Below are positions 25,860 through 35,331 of a stretch of 64,000 nt of DNA, piece by piece. Numbering within the stretch: the stretch's first letter is position 1; every line of letters starts with the position of its first letter. The stretch comes from JAABVY01 sp964627935. Lineage in GTDB: Bacteria; Zixibacteria; MSB-5A5; JAABVY01. Both the position numbers and the translations under genes were made by a program. The notes beneath the pieces were generated by a model. The model did no database searches and had not been told where the DNA came from. It was given only the letters and a program-made list of their open reading frames with translations. The stretch covers positions 1-64,000 of the forward strand of contig CAZVLB010000010.1 in the NCBI GenBank assembly GCA_964627935.1, given 5' to 3'.

Positions 25860-27419
25860 ATGAGATTATCCGCAAAATACATACTTTTGACATTTATTCT
25901 CGCTCTCGGATTGATCCTGATCGGATGTGGAGGATCAGAGGATAATAGAGCCGACACAGAAACATACAATTTTGAACCGGGCCATGAGGCACACGATCAC
26001 GGCCCCGGCGAACATGTCAATCATTCGCTCGACCATTCGGAACATGAAAATGCGGCGCACTCGGAAGAAAGCGCCGAAACTCTGGACTGGTGCAGTGAGC
26101 ATTCGGTACCGGAATCGGAATGCACGAAATGCAATCCTGAAATGATTGCCCATTTCAAACAGACCGGAGACTGGTGCGCCGGTCATGACCTGCCCGAATC
26201 TCATTGCCGCCTGTGCAATCCGGAAATCAAATTCCCCCAGGAGGAAATCATACTGGCGCAATCTCTCGAACATTCCAATGATGAAATCATCGTATCCATG
26301 TTTTTCCGTCCCAACACCGAAGTCTGCGCCACCAATGATGCGCTGATCCAGTTTGCGTCAAAAGAGACAGCCGAACGGGTCGGCCTTTCCGTACAGCAGG
26401 TTAGGGCAGATACCAAGCGTATGGTTGTCGAGGCCCCGGCTGAGGTGGTTTTTGATGAAACTTCATCTACCGTGGTAACTTCTACCCTGCCGGCGCTGGT
26501 TTCAAGCTGGCGTGTTGCGCCCGGCGACATGGTTCATGAGGGCGATATAATTGCGATTGTTCAGTCACCGGAAATCGCCGAACTACAGGCCGAATTGCTA
26601 ACGGCCCATGCCGCCGATCAGTTGCAGCAAAAGGAAGCTCAGCGCCATAAAGAACTCAAGGCACGCAACCTGATCAGCGACAGCGATTATGAACGCCAGG
26701 TTGCCCAGGGTGAAAAGACCCGTGCCGATTATATCAGCACACGAGGACTGCTGGAATCGGCCGGCATGAATCAGCGCGATATAGATAGGATTATTTCCAC
26801 CAAAAAAGTAACCAATCAGTTTTCAATGCGCGCGCCCACTGATGGCATAGTTGTCGACAGAACAGCGCAGATCGGTGAACTTATGAGCGCGGGCCGTGCA
26901 TTTCTGCAATTGGCCGATCCCTCACAGATGTGGATCGAGGCCAGCCTGACCGAAGAACAGATCCGCCAGGTCGAAGTGGGCCAGGATCTGACATTCTCAT
27001 CCGATGGCCGCGGATTGAGCCAGGTGGGTGGAAAGATTATCTGGGTCTCACGTTTCCTGGATCGACATGCCCGTACCGGTACTGTCCGGGCCAGGGTTCT
27101 TGACCCAAACCATAATCTCAGCGCTGGTGAATTCGGACGGGTACAGATCATAAAAAGCGAGTCCAACCGTGTAGCCCTGGTTCCCAAGGATGCGGTGCAG
27201 TGGGAAGGCTGCTGCAATGTGGTCTTTGTGAAGGAGTCCGCCGATCGCTACCGTCCCAGAAAGATTGAATTCATGGATGGCGAGGGGCCGTTTTACCAGG
27301 TTACTGAAGGTCTCGAAGCGGGTGAAGAAGTGGTCGTCAATGGTTCCTTCCTGCTCAAGACAGAATTGAAAAAGACCAGCATCGGGGCCGGATGTTGCGG
27401 TCTTGAACCGACAAGTTAG
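25860..27419 (+). CDS. RND efflux periplasmic adaptor lipoprotein (CzcB/CusB-like)
   Basis: This is 519 residues from the ATG at 25860, chosen because GGGAG precedes it and a lipoprotein signal follows (lipobox LIGC, Cys23). A His-rich linker (41-69) is followed by two copies of a metal-binding unit, WCxxHxxPExxCxxC (77-91 and 105-119). The adaptor has a lipoyl/barrel-sandwich part (near VSSWRVAPGDMVHEGDIIAIVQSPEIAEL), a helical hairpin (KEAQRHKELKARNLISDSDYERQ) and beta-barrel segments. It links the inner-membrane pump to an outer-membrane channel, and the Cys/His units should collect periplasmic metal. It is 8 bases from czcA. Confidence 0.9.
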   Translation: MRLSAKYILLTFILALGLILIGCGGSEDNRADTETYNFEPGHEAHDHGPGEHVNHSLDHSEHENAAHSEESAETLDWCSEHSVPESECTKCNPEMIAHFKQTGDWCAGHDLPESHCRLCNPEIKFPQEEIILAQSLEHSNDEIIVSMFFRPNTEVCATNDALIQFASKETAERVGLSVQQVRADTKRMVVEAPAEVVFDETSSTVVTSTLPALVSSWRVAPGDMVHEGDIIAIVQSPEIAELQAELLTAHAADQLQQKEAQRHKELKARNLISDSDYERQVAQGEKTRADYISTRGLLESAGMNQRDIDRIISTKKVTNQFSMRAPTDGIVVDRTAQIGELMSAGRAFLQLADPSQMWIEASLTEEQIRQVEVGQDLTFSSDGRGLSQVGGKIIWVSRFLDRHARTGTVRARVLDPNHNLSAGEFGRVQIIKSESNRVALVPKDAVQWEGCCNVVFVKESADRYRPRKIEFMDGEGPFYQVTEGLEAGEEVVVNGSFLLKTELKKTSIGAGCCGLEPTS

Positions 27420-27427
27420 GACAAATC

Positions 27428-30400
27428 ATGCTCAAAATACTTGTCGAATTCACACTGCGCTACCGCTATGTGGTGCTGGCGCTGGCGGCGATCCTGTGTG
27501 TCCTGGGCCTGGTAGCATTGTGGCACCTGCCATTTGATGCTTTCCCGGATACTACTCCCGTACTTGTGCAGGTAAATGTTGCCGCGCAGGGATGGGCCCC
27601 GGAAGATCTCGAACGCCTGGTAACATATCCGATTGAACAGGCGCTGACAGGATTGTCCGGCCTGGATGAGGTCCGTTCGGTCACAAAATACGGGCTGTGC
27701 CAGGTAACGGTTATCTTCGAAGATGATATGGATCTTTACCTGGCCCGTCAGCAGGTCAGCGAACGGCTCCTGACGGCCGACCTGCCCGATGGTGTCGGAC
27801 GGCCGGAACTCGGGCCCGTTTCAACCGGACTGGGCGAGGTTTTCCATTATATAGTTGTCAGCAATGACACATCTATTACCCATGCCCGCACAGAACAGGA
27901 CTGGACCATAAAACCCCAGCTTCAGGCTGTTCCCGGAGTTGCCGAAGTCAACAGCTGGGGCGGTTTTGTCAAGCAATACCTGATACTCTTCGATCCGGAT
28001 CGTGTGGCCCAGTATGACCTGGCGCTGAGCGCGGTGCTGGAACGCATTCATGATGATCTCGGCAATGTGCCCGGCGGCCAGATTGTGCGCGGCGGCGAAA
28101 TGACTATAGTGCGCGGGATTGGCGTGGTCGAAAATATCGAACAGATCGAAAATATCGTCGTGGCGGTAATTGAGGGTACGCCTGTTACGGTGACAGATAT
28201 TGCCGAGGTTTCCATCGGGCATCAATTGCGGCGCGGGGCGACAACCTACAACGGTCGGGGCGAGGCTGTACTTGGACTTGGATTTATGATCACAGGCGAA
28301 AATCCTGCCCGTGTTACCGAGGATATGGCCGAACGTCTGGATCAGATCAAGAAAAGCCTGCCGGAGGGTGTCGATGCTGTTCCGGTTTATGAAAGAACCG
28401 ATCTTGTGGGTGAGGTTCTGAGAACTGTAGAACACAATCTGCTGTTCGGCGCGCTGCTGGTAATTGCCGTCCTGTTTATCTTCCTGGGTAATCTGCGGGC
28501 GGGATTGATTGTCGCTTCCGCCATTCCCCTTTCGATGCTGTTTGCTTTCGATATGATGTCCCGTGTGGGGATTGCCGGAAGCCTGATGAGCCTGGGTGCT
28601 ATCGATTTCGGATTGGCGGTCGATAATGCCGTGATTCAGGTCGAAAATTCGGTCAGGAGATTATCCCAAAAATCCGACAATAGATCGAAAATCGAAATAA
28701 TCCGCGATGCTATTCTCGAGGTTCGTAAGCCGACCCTTTTTGGCGAGCTGATAATTATAATGGTCTATCTGCCCATTCTTACCCTGCAGGGTGTCGAGGG
28801 CAAGCTCTTCCGTCCTATGGCGCTCACTGTGGTATTTGTGCTGACCGGATCATTGATATTATCGTTCACTGTAATTCCGGCCTTGATCGGGACATTTCTA
28901 TCGCGCAAAATCAATGAGCGCGAACCGGTTTTCGTGGGATGGCTGCGCTCATTTTACAGACCGATTTTAAACATTGCCTTGAAATACAGCAAAATCGTAT
29001 TGGTAACCGCATTGATACTAATCATCTGCGGGGTATTATTGTTCAATCAGCTCGGCTCGGAATTCGTTCCGCGCTTGAGCGAAGGGACAATTGTAATCAA
29101 TTTTGTACGTCTGGCAGGCATTTCACTTGAAGAATCTAATCAATATAATACACGTATTGAAAAGAATCTCATGCAGGCATTCCCGGATGAGATATCACAG
29201 ATCTGGACACGTACCGGCACGGCCGAGCTTTCCACCGATCCGATGGGCCTGGAATTGTCGGACATGTTTATCTCATTGACCCCTCGTGATCAATGGGTCA
29301 GGGCCGGCACTCAGGCCGATCTTGTAGCGGCAATTGATGAGGAACTTGCAGATTTGCCGGGACAGAACCGGATTTTTACCCAGCCGATCGAGATGCGCGT
29401 GAATGAAATGATCGCCGGGATTCGTTCCGATATCGGTATCAAGCTGTTTGGCGATGATCTTGCCGTGCTCGAGGAAAAGGCCGAAGAAATTGCCGCATTA
29501 ACGGAGCAGATTCCCGGTGCCGCCGATGTTTCTGTTGAGCAATTAACCGGGCAACCGCAGCTTCGCCTGCAGGTCGATCGACAGAGACTGGCGCGATTCG
29601 GATTAACCGCAGAAAATGTACTGGATGCTATCGAAAGTATCGGCGGTATCACTGTCGGCGATGTTTTCGAGGGACAGAAAAGATTCGACCTTGTGGTTCG
29701 TGTCGATACAACACGACTTCTGGGACCTGAGGATATCGACAGAATACTTATCAATTCACCTACGGGAAGTATGGTCAGCCTCGATCGTGTTACGCGCGCG
29801 GTTCTTGAGGCGGGCCCGGCGACAATTACTCGCGAATGGAGCAAACGGCGTATCGTGATTCAATGCAATGTGCGTGATCGTGATATGGGGTCATTCGTTA
29901 ATGAACTCCGGGATCGCCTGAACCAGGAGATAGGATTGCCGACCGGATATTTCATCAGGCTGGGCGGGCAATTCGAACATCTGGAACGGGCCCGTACACG
30001 CCTTATGATTGTTGTACCAATCGCATTATTCCTGATTTTCGGCCTGCTTTACTGGACATATAAATCTGCCCGGGATGCATTGCTGATTTTCTCGGGAGTA
30101 CCATTGGCGGCGCTGGGCGGAGTGGTCACACTTTTGCTGCGAGGAATGCCGTTTTCAATCTCCGCCGGAGTCGGTTTCATTGCATTGTCGGGTATCGCTG
30201 TGCTCAATGGCCTGGTGCTGGTCTCAACGATCAAGAGATACCGTTCCGAGGGTCTGAAGATATCTGATGCGGTTCGCGAAAGCGCAATCACACGTCTCAG
30301 GCCGGTATTCATGACAGCTCTTGTGGCGGCTCTGGGCTTTGTTCCCATGGCCGTGTCAACAGGAGTCGGCGCTGAAGTGCAACGTCCATTGGCAACCGTG

Positions 30401-30496
30401 GTGGTGGGCGGAATTTTGACTTCGACCGCGTTGACATTGATAGTTCTGCCGGCACTTTACATGACATTCGGCAAACGCACACAATCGGAAGTCTGA
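27428..30496 (+). CDS. czcA: Heavy-metal efflux RND pump (CzcA/CusA family)
   Basis: This 1022-residue proton-driven inner-membrane pump has twelve helices and two large periplasmic loops. The proton-relay motif on helix 4 is complete, D393/D399/E406 in GAIDFGLAVDNAVIQVEN, matching the pattern of the zinc/cobalt/cadmium type. LRPVFMTALVAALGFVPMA near the end is typical. Specificity between Zn/Co/Cd and Cu/Ag cannot be fixed by eye, though the DFG...VDN motif favours divalent cations. No outer-membrane CzcC/TolC gene follows, so the channel must be encoded elsewhere. Confidence 0.92.
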   Translation: MLKILVEFTLRYRYVVLALAAILCVLGLVALWHLPFDAFPDTTPVLVQVNVAAQGWAPEDLERLVTYPIEQALTGLSGLDEVRSVTKYGLCQVTVIFEDDMDLYLARQQVSERLLTADLPDGVGRPELGPVSTGLGEVFHYIVVSNDTSITHARTEQDWTIKPQLQAVPGVAEVNSWGGFVKQYLILFDPDRVAQYDLALSAVLERIHDDLGNVPGGQIVRGGEMTIVRGIGVVENIEQIENIVVAVIEGTPVTVTDIAEVSIGHQLRRGATTYNGRGEAVLGLGFMITGENPARVTEDMAERLDQIKKSLPEGVDAVPVYERTDLVGEVLRTVEHNLLFGALLVIAVLFIFLGNLRAGLIVASAIPLSMLFAFDMMSRVGIAGSLMSLGAIDFGLAVDNAVIQVENSVRRLSQKSDNRSKIEIIRDAILEVRKPTLFGELIIIMVYLPILTLQGVEGKLFRPMALTVVFVLTGSLILSFTVIPALIGTFLSRKINEREPVFVGWLRSFYRPILNIALKYSKIVLVTALILIICGVLLFNQLGSEFVPRLSEGTIVINFVRLAGISLEESNQYNTRIEKNLMQAFPDEISQIWTRTGTAELSTDPMGLELSDMFISLTPRDQWVRAGTQADLVAAIDEELADLPGQNRIFTQPIEMRVNEMIAGIRSDIGIKLFGDDLAVLEEKAEEIAALTEQIPGAADVSVEQLTGQPQLRLQVDRQRLARFGLTAENVLDAIESIGGITVGDVFEGQKRFDLVVRVDTTRLLGPEDIDRILINSPTGSMVSLDRVTRAVLEAGPATITREWSKRRIVIQCNVRDRDMGSFVNELRDRLNQEIGLPTGYFIRLGGQFEHLERARTRLMIVVPIALFLIFGLLYWTYKSARDALLIFSGVPLAALGGVVTLLLRGMPFSISAGVGFIALSGIAVLNGLVLVSTIKRYRSEGLKISDAVRESAITRLRPVFMTALVAALGFVPMAVSTGVGAEVQRPLATVVVGGILTSTALTLIVLPALYMTFGKRTQSEV

Positions 30497-30595
30497 GATA
30501 TTTGCCTTTCCTTGAATTTTTATAGCAACAATTTCGATTGAAGCCGTATAATCTTCCCTGTTGTTTTGAAGGCAAATAACTAAGAGGTCATAATC

Positions 30596-31051
30596 ATGAT
30601 GAGAATTGAGCACCTTTATAATACTCCTCAGCATATCCGGATGGTGGCGGACTGGATTTATAATGAATTCTGGACCGAAAACGAGAATATGAAACCGGAA
30701 ATCCTCGAGGGCTGGCTGAGAGATGCTGTTGATCCGGATAAGATTCCGCTGTCATTCCTGGCATTCTATGATGGCAAACCGGCCGGGACTGTCAATCTGA
30801 TTGAAAATGACAATGAACATCGTCCCGACCTGGCGCCATGGCTCGCAGCCCTGCTGGTCCGTCCGGAGTTCAGGCACAAGGGTATCGGATCGGAACTGGT
30901 GCGCGAATGCCTGAACGCCGCTAAACGTCTCGGCTACAAACGTCTCTATCTCGGTACTGACATTCCCGAATTCTATGAGCCGTTGGGCATCAAAATCCAT
31001 GAACGGGTCAGGGATGATTATATCATCATGGTGGCGGAACTCGACTCCTGA
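30596..31051 (+). CDS. GNAT family N-acetyltransferase
   Basis: This 151-residue protein has acetyl-CoA motif A as LAALLVRPEFRHKGIGSELVREC (about 82-104), followed by AKRLGYKRLYLGTDIPEFYEPLGIKIHE. It has the short GNAT fold without extra domains. Substrate unknown. AAGAGGTC lies before the start, and an alternative ATG is the next codon. It is 99 bases from czcA and is not obviously part of that operon. Confidence 0.85.
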   Translation: MMRIEHLYNTPQHIRMVADWIYNEFWTENENMKPEILEGWLRDAVDPDKIPLSFLAFYDGKPAGTVNLIENDNEHRPDLAPWLAALLVRPEFRHKGIGSELVRECLNAAKRLGYKRLYLGTDIPEFYEPLGIKIHERVRDDYIIMVAELDS

Positions 31052-31069
31052 TTCCCGACAAATATAACC

Positions 31070-31097
31070 TTGACAGAGAATATCCGACCTTTATATT
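31070..31097 (+). promoter_or_regulatory. Promoter of the dockerin-repeat gene
   Basis: TTGACA (31070-31075), 16 bases and TATATT (31092-31097) are followed by a roughly 95-base leader to the start at 31200. Confidence 0.6.
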
Positions 31098-31199
31098 AAT
31101 AATAGAATATCGCCGTACTCTCAATAGATGACAGCACTCATATTCTATTCTCACACTGCCGAAGAAGAGCCTCAAAAAATACCATTATGGGAGGTTGGG

Positions 31200-32690
31200 A
31201 TGCGTTTTCTCTGCACAATTTTTGCAATCGTTCTATTTTTATTGTCCATCCCGACAATATCCGCGCAGGATCCGGGTGTGCCCGATTCGGTTCGTATCGG
31301 CGATGCTGTGGGTGATATCGAAATGGAATCTTCTTTTCCATTTGAAGTACCGGTCAGCGTCTTCAATGACAACGACCTGACCGAGATCGTTATACCATTG
31401 ATTGTCGATGGCTATTCAGGATGGACCTTCTATGATTCGGTGTCATATGTCGGGGGCAGGCTGAGCGATGCAAATATCCTTGATATGCGCGAGGTTACAT
31501 TGTTTGGAACCGATATGCGCACAGTTGATTCGATAATACTCAAATTCGAAATCGACGCGGGGAATCCATTGCCGGCCGGTGACGGCACGATTTGCGAACT
31601 GTGGTTCAGGCCCGTGTACGGCGGTGATATACTGATTGACAGCCTCGATGATACTCCCCATGGTTCATTTTCATTTGCCACCGCGCCGGACAATATTTAC
31701 AAACCGGCTTTTCAGTCCGGCTCAATATTTATCGAATGTGATTATCTTATAGGTGATCTCCGCCCCGATGATGTAGTAAATACAAGCGATATGCTGGGAA
31801 TCATGAAAGGTTATATAGGCTGTTTCAGTTTTGATTACACAGATCCATGGCACGCCGATCTGAATTGTGACCGTTATACCGATTTGCGTGATATAGTCGC
31901 AATAATCGACCATATTTATACGGACAGCATCGACGAATTCTGTACCTGCGGATCATACTCAGAGCCGATTTACAATGACCCGGGAATCCCGGATACCGTC
32001 TGGGTCGAAACTGATACGCTCTATGTGGGAATCCTGGATACAATAAGTGTCGGCATCATAAATGACGAAAACCTGAGAGGATTTGCGTTTGGACTTGAAT
32101 GGTATGGCGATGGCGGTATGACGATTGATCCATACAACTCAGATGCGATTACCGCACCAAGATTGCAAATTCCGAATAATTATTATGTCAGTGGATATCA
32201 ATGTCCCGTAGAGAGTGATTCAAACAGAATTTATGCCGGAACATGGCCTATTGCATACCCTCCGGTAAGTATTGCGCCCGGCACTGAGGCGGTCTATCAT
32301 TTCGTTGTAGTTCCCGAAGCCGAGGGTACGCTTAATTTCCGTTTTGTTGATTATCCTCCACCCTATGGATACCATCTGTCTATCGGGGCTGAATCGATGA
32401 TGGTGGATGAGTACAAGGCGGCAATCATTCCGGCCCTGGTAGGAGAAATAACTATCCTGCCCCGTCCATGCGGCGATGCCAATAAGGATGCCGAAGTCAA
32501 CGTCTCGGATGCGGTCTGGATTATTAACTGGGTCTTCGCCGGCGGACAGGACCCCGATCCATTGGAGATTGCCGACGCCAACTGTGATGGCGACGTGAAT
32601 GTCTCGGATGCGGTCTGGGTTATCAATTATGTCTTCACCGGCGGCAATGCGCCCTGCGATATTGATGGCGATGGCCAGGATGACTGCTGA
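31200..32690 (+). CDS. Secreted protein with cohesin-like and dockerin-type repeats
   Basis: This is 496 residues from the ATG at 31200, preferred over 31128 because GGGAGG precedes it and a signal peptide (1-23, ending ISAQ) follows. Two cohesin-like beta regions (about 25-180 and 265-420) alternate with dockerin-like calcium-binding repeats. The first (about 185-245, GDLRPDDVVNTSDM ... DLNCDRYTDLRD) is imperfect; the second (about 425-490) has two good DxNxDxxVNxSD loops with NVSDAVWIINWVF and NVSDAVWVINYVF. This repeat style is characteristic of Zixibacteria-type secreted proteins. No enzyme domain is visible; it may be a surface structural or assembly protein. Confidence 0.8.
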   Translation: MRFLCTIFAIVLFLLSIPTISAQDPGVPDSVRIGDAVGDIEMESSFPFEVPVSVFNDNDLTEIVIPLIVDGYSGWTFYDSVSYVGGRLSDANILDMREVTLFGTDMRTVDSIILKFEIDAGNPLPAGDGTICELWFRPVYGGDILIDSLDDTPHGSFSFATAPDNIYKPAFQSGSIFIECDYLIGDLRPDDVVNTSDMLGIMKGYIGCFSFDYTDPWHADLNCDRYTDLRDIVAIIDHIYTDSIDEFCTCGSYSEPIYNDPGIPDTVWVETDTLYVGILDTISVGIINDENLRGFAFGLEWYGDGGMTIDPYNSDAITAPRLQIPNNYYVSGYQCPVESDSNRIYAGTWPIAYPPVSIAPGTEAVYHFVVVPEAEGTLNFRFVDYPPPYGYHLSIGAESMMVDEYKAAIIPALVGEITILPRPCGDANKDAEVNVSDAVWIINWVFAGGQDPDPLEIADANCDGDVNVSDAVWVINYVFTGGNAPCDIDGDGQDDC

Positions 32691-32719
32691 TTAAAAGGAA
32701 ATTGCAGGTCGAAATTCAA

Positions 32720-32746
32720 AAATTCCCGTCCGTGGGGGATTTTTTT
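32720..32746 (+). terminator. Terminator of the dockerin-repeat gene
   Basis: AAATTCCC (32720-32727) pairs with GGGGATTT (32735-32742, one G-T pair) across a 7-base loop and runs into a T-tract, 29 bases after the stop codon. Confidence 0.7.
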
Positions 32747-32766
32747 CTGCGCAGAGAAATATAGGA

Positions 32767-32795
32767 TTGCGTTAATCCTCTTTTATCTGTATAAT
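32767..32795 (+). promoter_or_regulatory. Promoter of the PIG-L deacetylase gene
   Basis: TTGCGT (32767-32772), a 17-base spacer and a consensus TATAAT (32790-32795) lie 49 bases upstream of the GTG start. Confidence 0.7.
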
Positions 32796-32843
32796 TAAAC
32801 ACATAAAATACCTGTCTAATCCGATAAATTATGGAGTTGTATT

Positions 32844-33665
32844 GTGACTGATGAATTACGGCTTATGGCTGTCCTGGCTCATCCTGATGACGAATCTCTG
32901 GGGCTGGGAGGATCATTGGCCAGATACAGCAAAGAGGGCGTGCAGACATTCCTGGTAACCGCCACCCGTGGCGAACGTGGCCGCTACGGCGATCTTCCGG
33001 AACGTCCATCGATAGAGAACCTGGGCCGGATCCGTGAGGCCGAGCTTCGTGAAGCGGCCAAAACTCTGGGTGTGCGCGAGGTGAATTTCCTGGACTATGT
33101 CGACAAGGACCTGGATAAGGCCAATCCGCGGGAAGTAATTGCAAAAATAGTGTATCATATTCGCAACAAGAAACCGCATGTGATCGTAACGTTCGGGCCC
33201 GATGGCGCCTATGGACATCCCGACCATATCGCTATCAGCCAGTTCACAGGTGCGGCCATAGCCTGCGCCGCCGATTCGTCATACGATGGTTACGGCGATA
33301 TTCATGTCGCGCCCGGACAGCATCGTGTATCAAAATTCTACTACATGGCCTGGACCAGGGCAACTATGGATGCTTATCAGGAGGCTTTCAAGACATTAAA
33401 ACTGGAAATCGATGGCGTGGAACGTCAGGCCACAGCATTACCTGATTGGCAGATAACCACAAAAATCGATACAAGTGATGAATGGGAAACCGTCTGGGAA
33501 GCTGTTCAGCATCATAAAACGCAATTGACCATATATGAAAAACTAAAGGATCTGCCACAGGAACATCATCGTGCAATCTGGGGCATTCAGCAGTTTTATC
33601 GCGTGTTCAGTACGGTCAATGGTGGCCGTGAAATCGAAAATGACCTCTTTGAGGGACTCAGATAA
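32844..33665 (+). CDS. PIG-L/LmbE-family deacetylase
   Basis: This 273-residue protein starts at GTG with TGGAG upstream. The zinc site is evident: AHPDDES at 12-18 (His13, Asp16) and GPDGAYGHPDHIAIS near 117-131 supplying the third His. Such enzymes hydrolyse N-acetyl groups from glucosamine-containing substrates, including steps in bacillithiol and mycothiol synthesis. A link to low-molecular-weight thiols fits the DinB, OsmC and pirin genes nearby but is speculative. The decarboxylase gene starts 29 bases later, so the two are likely cotranscribed. Confidence 0.9.
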   Translation: MTDELRLMAVLAHPDDESLGLGGSLARYSKEGVQTFLVTATRGERGRYGDLPERPSIENLGRIREAELREAAKTLGVREVNFLDYVDKDLDKANPREVIAKIVYHIRNKKPHVIVTFGPDGAYGHPDHIAISQFTGAAIACAADSSYDGYGDIHVAPGQHRVSKFYYMAWTRATMDAYQEAFKTLKLEIDGVERQATALPDWQITTKIDTSDEWETVWEAVQHHKTQLTIYEKLKDLPQEHHRAIWGIQQFYRVFSTVNGGREIENDLFEGLR

Positions 33666-33694
33666 ACCACAAACAATCATGCAGGAATGGGGAA

Positions 33695-35197
33695 ATGGCC
33701 AAAGTCAGAGCAACTGAAAAGCGCATTGCGCCGATTGATATGTCTACCGGGGATTTCCGTCGGATGGGATATAAGCTGGTTGACCGACTGGCGGATTTTA
33801 TGGATAACATTGCCAATTGCAAAGTAAGTATAGATAAAACCCCGGAGCAGGTCCGAGGAATTCTGGACGCTCAGCGTGAAGTCCCGGAAAATGGCGCGAG
33901 TCCAACTGAATTATTGACGCACGCTACAGATCTATTACTTGATAATTCCCTTTTCAATGGCCATCCCCGGTTCTGGGGTTATATCACATCATCTCCGGCT
34001 CCCATAGGTATCCTTGGTGATATGCTGGCTTCGGCAATTAATGCCAACCTGGGTGGATGGCAGCTTTCCCCCATGGCCACGGAAATGGAAGCCCAGACTG
34101 TGCGCTGGATCGCTGAACTCCTGGGATATCCATCAAATTGCGGCGGAATACTGGTCAGCGGCGGCAATATGGCCAATTTTTTATGTTTCCTGGCAGCCAG
34201 GGTCGAGGCGGCAAAATACAATGTGCAGGCCAAGGGGCTTAATGAAAATCCCAACGGTCCATTTCGGGTTTATGCTTCAAAAGAGACCCATACCTGGATA
34301 CAGAAAGCAACCGACCTGTTTGGTCTCGGTACCGATTCAATCAGATGGATCAAAACCGATCAAAAGCAGAGAATCGATTTGAGCGCCTTGCGAGAGGCTG
34401 TAAAAAATGACCGCCAAAACGGCGATATCCCGATGATGATTGTCGGAACGGCCGGGACTGTCAGTACAGGCGCGGTAGACCCCCTGCCGGAACTGGCCTC
34501 GTATTGCCGCGAAAATAAGATCTGGTTTCATGTCGATGGCGCCTATGGCGCATTTGCGGCATTGGCTGATGATGTCGATCAGGCAATTCATGGACTTTCC
34601 GAGGCGGATTCAGTCGCGGTCGATCCGCATAAATGGCTCTACGCTCCATTGGAGGCGGGATGTTCGCTGGTGCGTGATCCGGAAAAGCTTCGCAGGGCAT
34701 TTTCGTATCATCCTCCCTACTATCATTTCGGCGAGGAAGCGACTAACTATGTCGATTTCGGCATGCAGAACTCGCGCGGGTTTCGTGCCCTGAAAGTCTG
34801 GCTGGCAATTCAGCAGGTCGGCAAATCGGGCTATCAGCGCATGATTTCCGAGGATATCCGATTAACCCGTGAAATGTTTCGTGCAGTGGAAAACACGCCC
34901 GAACTCGAAGCGCTGACATGTGATCTGAGCATCATGACATTCAGATATGTTCCAGTCGATTTGCAGGAGAAAGACGGCGATCCTGAAACGGAAGAGTACC
35001 TCAACAGTCTTAATGAAGAACTGCTGGTCAGGCTCAAAAGAAGCGGTGAATTGTTCATTTCAAATGCGGTCATCAATGATCGTTTTGTTCTGCGGGCCTG
35101 CATAGTCAATTTCAGAACATCGCAATCCGATGTCGAGGCATTGCCGGAAATCACTGTCAGACATGGCCAGGCCCTCGACAGGGAATTGCGAGCTTAA
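33695..35197 (+). CDS. PLP-dependent group II amino acid decarboxylase
   Basis: This 500-residue fold-type I PLP enzyme has the cofactor lysine at 313 in SVAVDPHKWLYAPLEAGC and the cofactor-contacting aspartate in WFHVDGAYGAFAAL. The N-terminal segment with HPRFWGYITSSPAPIGILGDMLASA matches the aromatic-L-amino-acid/glutamate decarboxylase group. The substrate (aromatic amino acid, glutamate or aspartate) cannot be decided by eye. It decarboxylates an amino acid to an amine in the cytoplasm. A GGAATGGGGAA region precedes the start. Confidence 0.9.
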   Translation: MAKVRATEKRIAPIDMSTGDFRRMGYKLVDRLADFMDNIANCKVSIDKTPEQVRGILDAQREVPENGASPTELLTHATDLLLDNSLFNGHPRFWGYITSSPAPIGILGDMLASAINANLGGWQLSPMATEMEAQTVRWIAELLGYPSNCGGILVSGGNMANFLCFLAARVEAAKYNVQAKGLNENPNGPFRVYASKETHTWIQKATDLFGLGTDSIRWIKTDQKQRIDLSALREAVKNDRQNGDIPMMIVGTAGTVSTGAVDPLPELASYCRENKIWFHVDGAYGAFAALADDVDQAIHGLSEADSVAVDPHKWLYAPLEAGCSLVRDPEKLRRAFSYHPPYYHFGEEATNYVDFGMQNSRGFRALKVWLAIQQVGKSGYQRMISEDIRLTREMFRAVENTPELEALTCDLSIMTFRYVPVDLQEKDGDPETEEYLNSLNEELLVRLKRSGELFISNAVINDRFVLRACIVNFRTSQSDVEALPEITVRHGQALDRELRA

Positions 35198-35331
35198 CTT
35201 GTACCGCGAATAGTCAAAATAGCACAAATTTATATTGATTATGGTTCTCCCGGTGCCTTGCTATATTGAAATAGTACTTATATTTATGTAAATTCAATCT
35301 GTGGGATATTCTTGTAAGGGTGTGATAATAT

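Noticed and set aside
27821..28435. Minus-strand 204-codon frame opposite czcA
   Set aside because: The czcA frame has full family motifs; this one shows only low-complexity composition.
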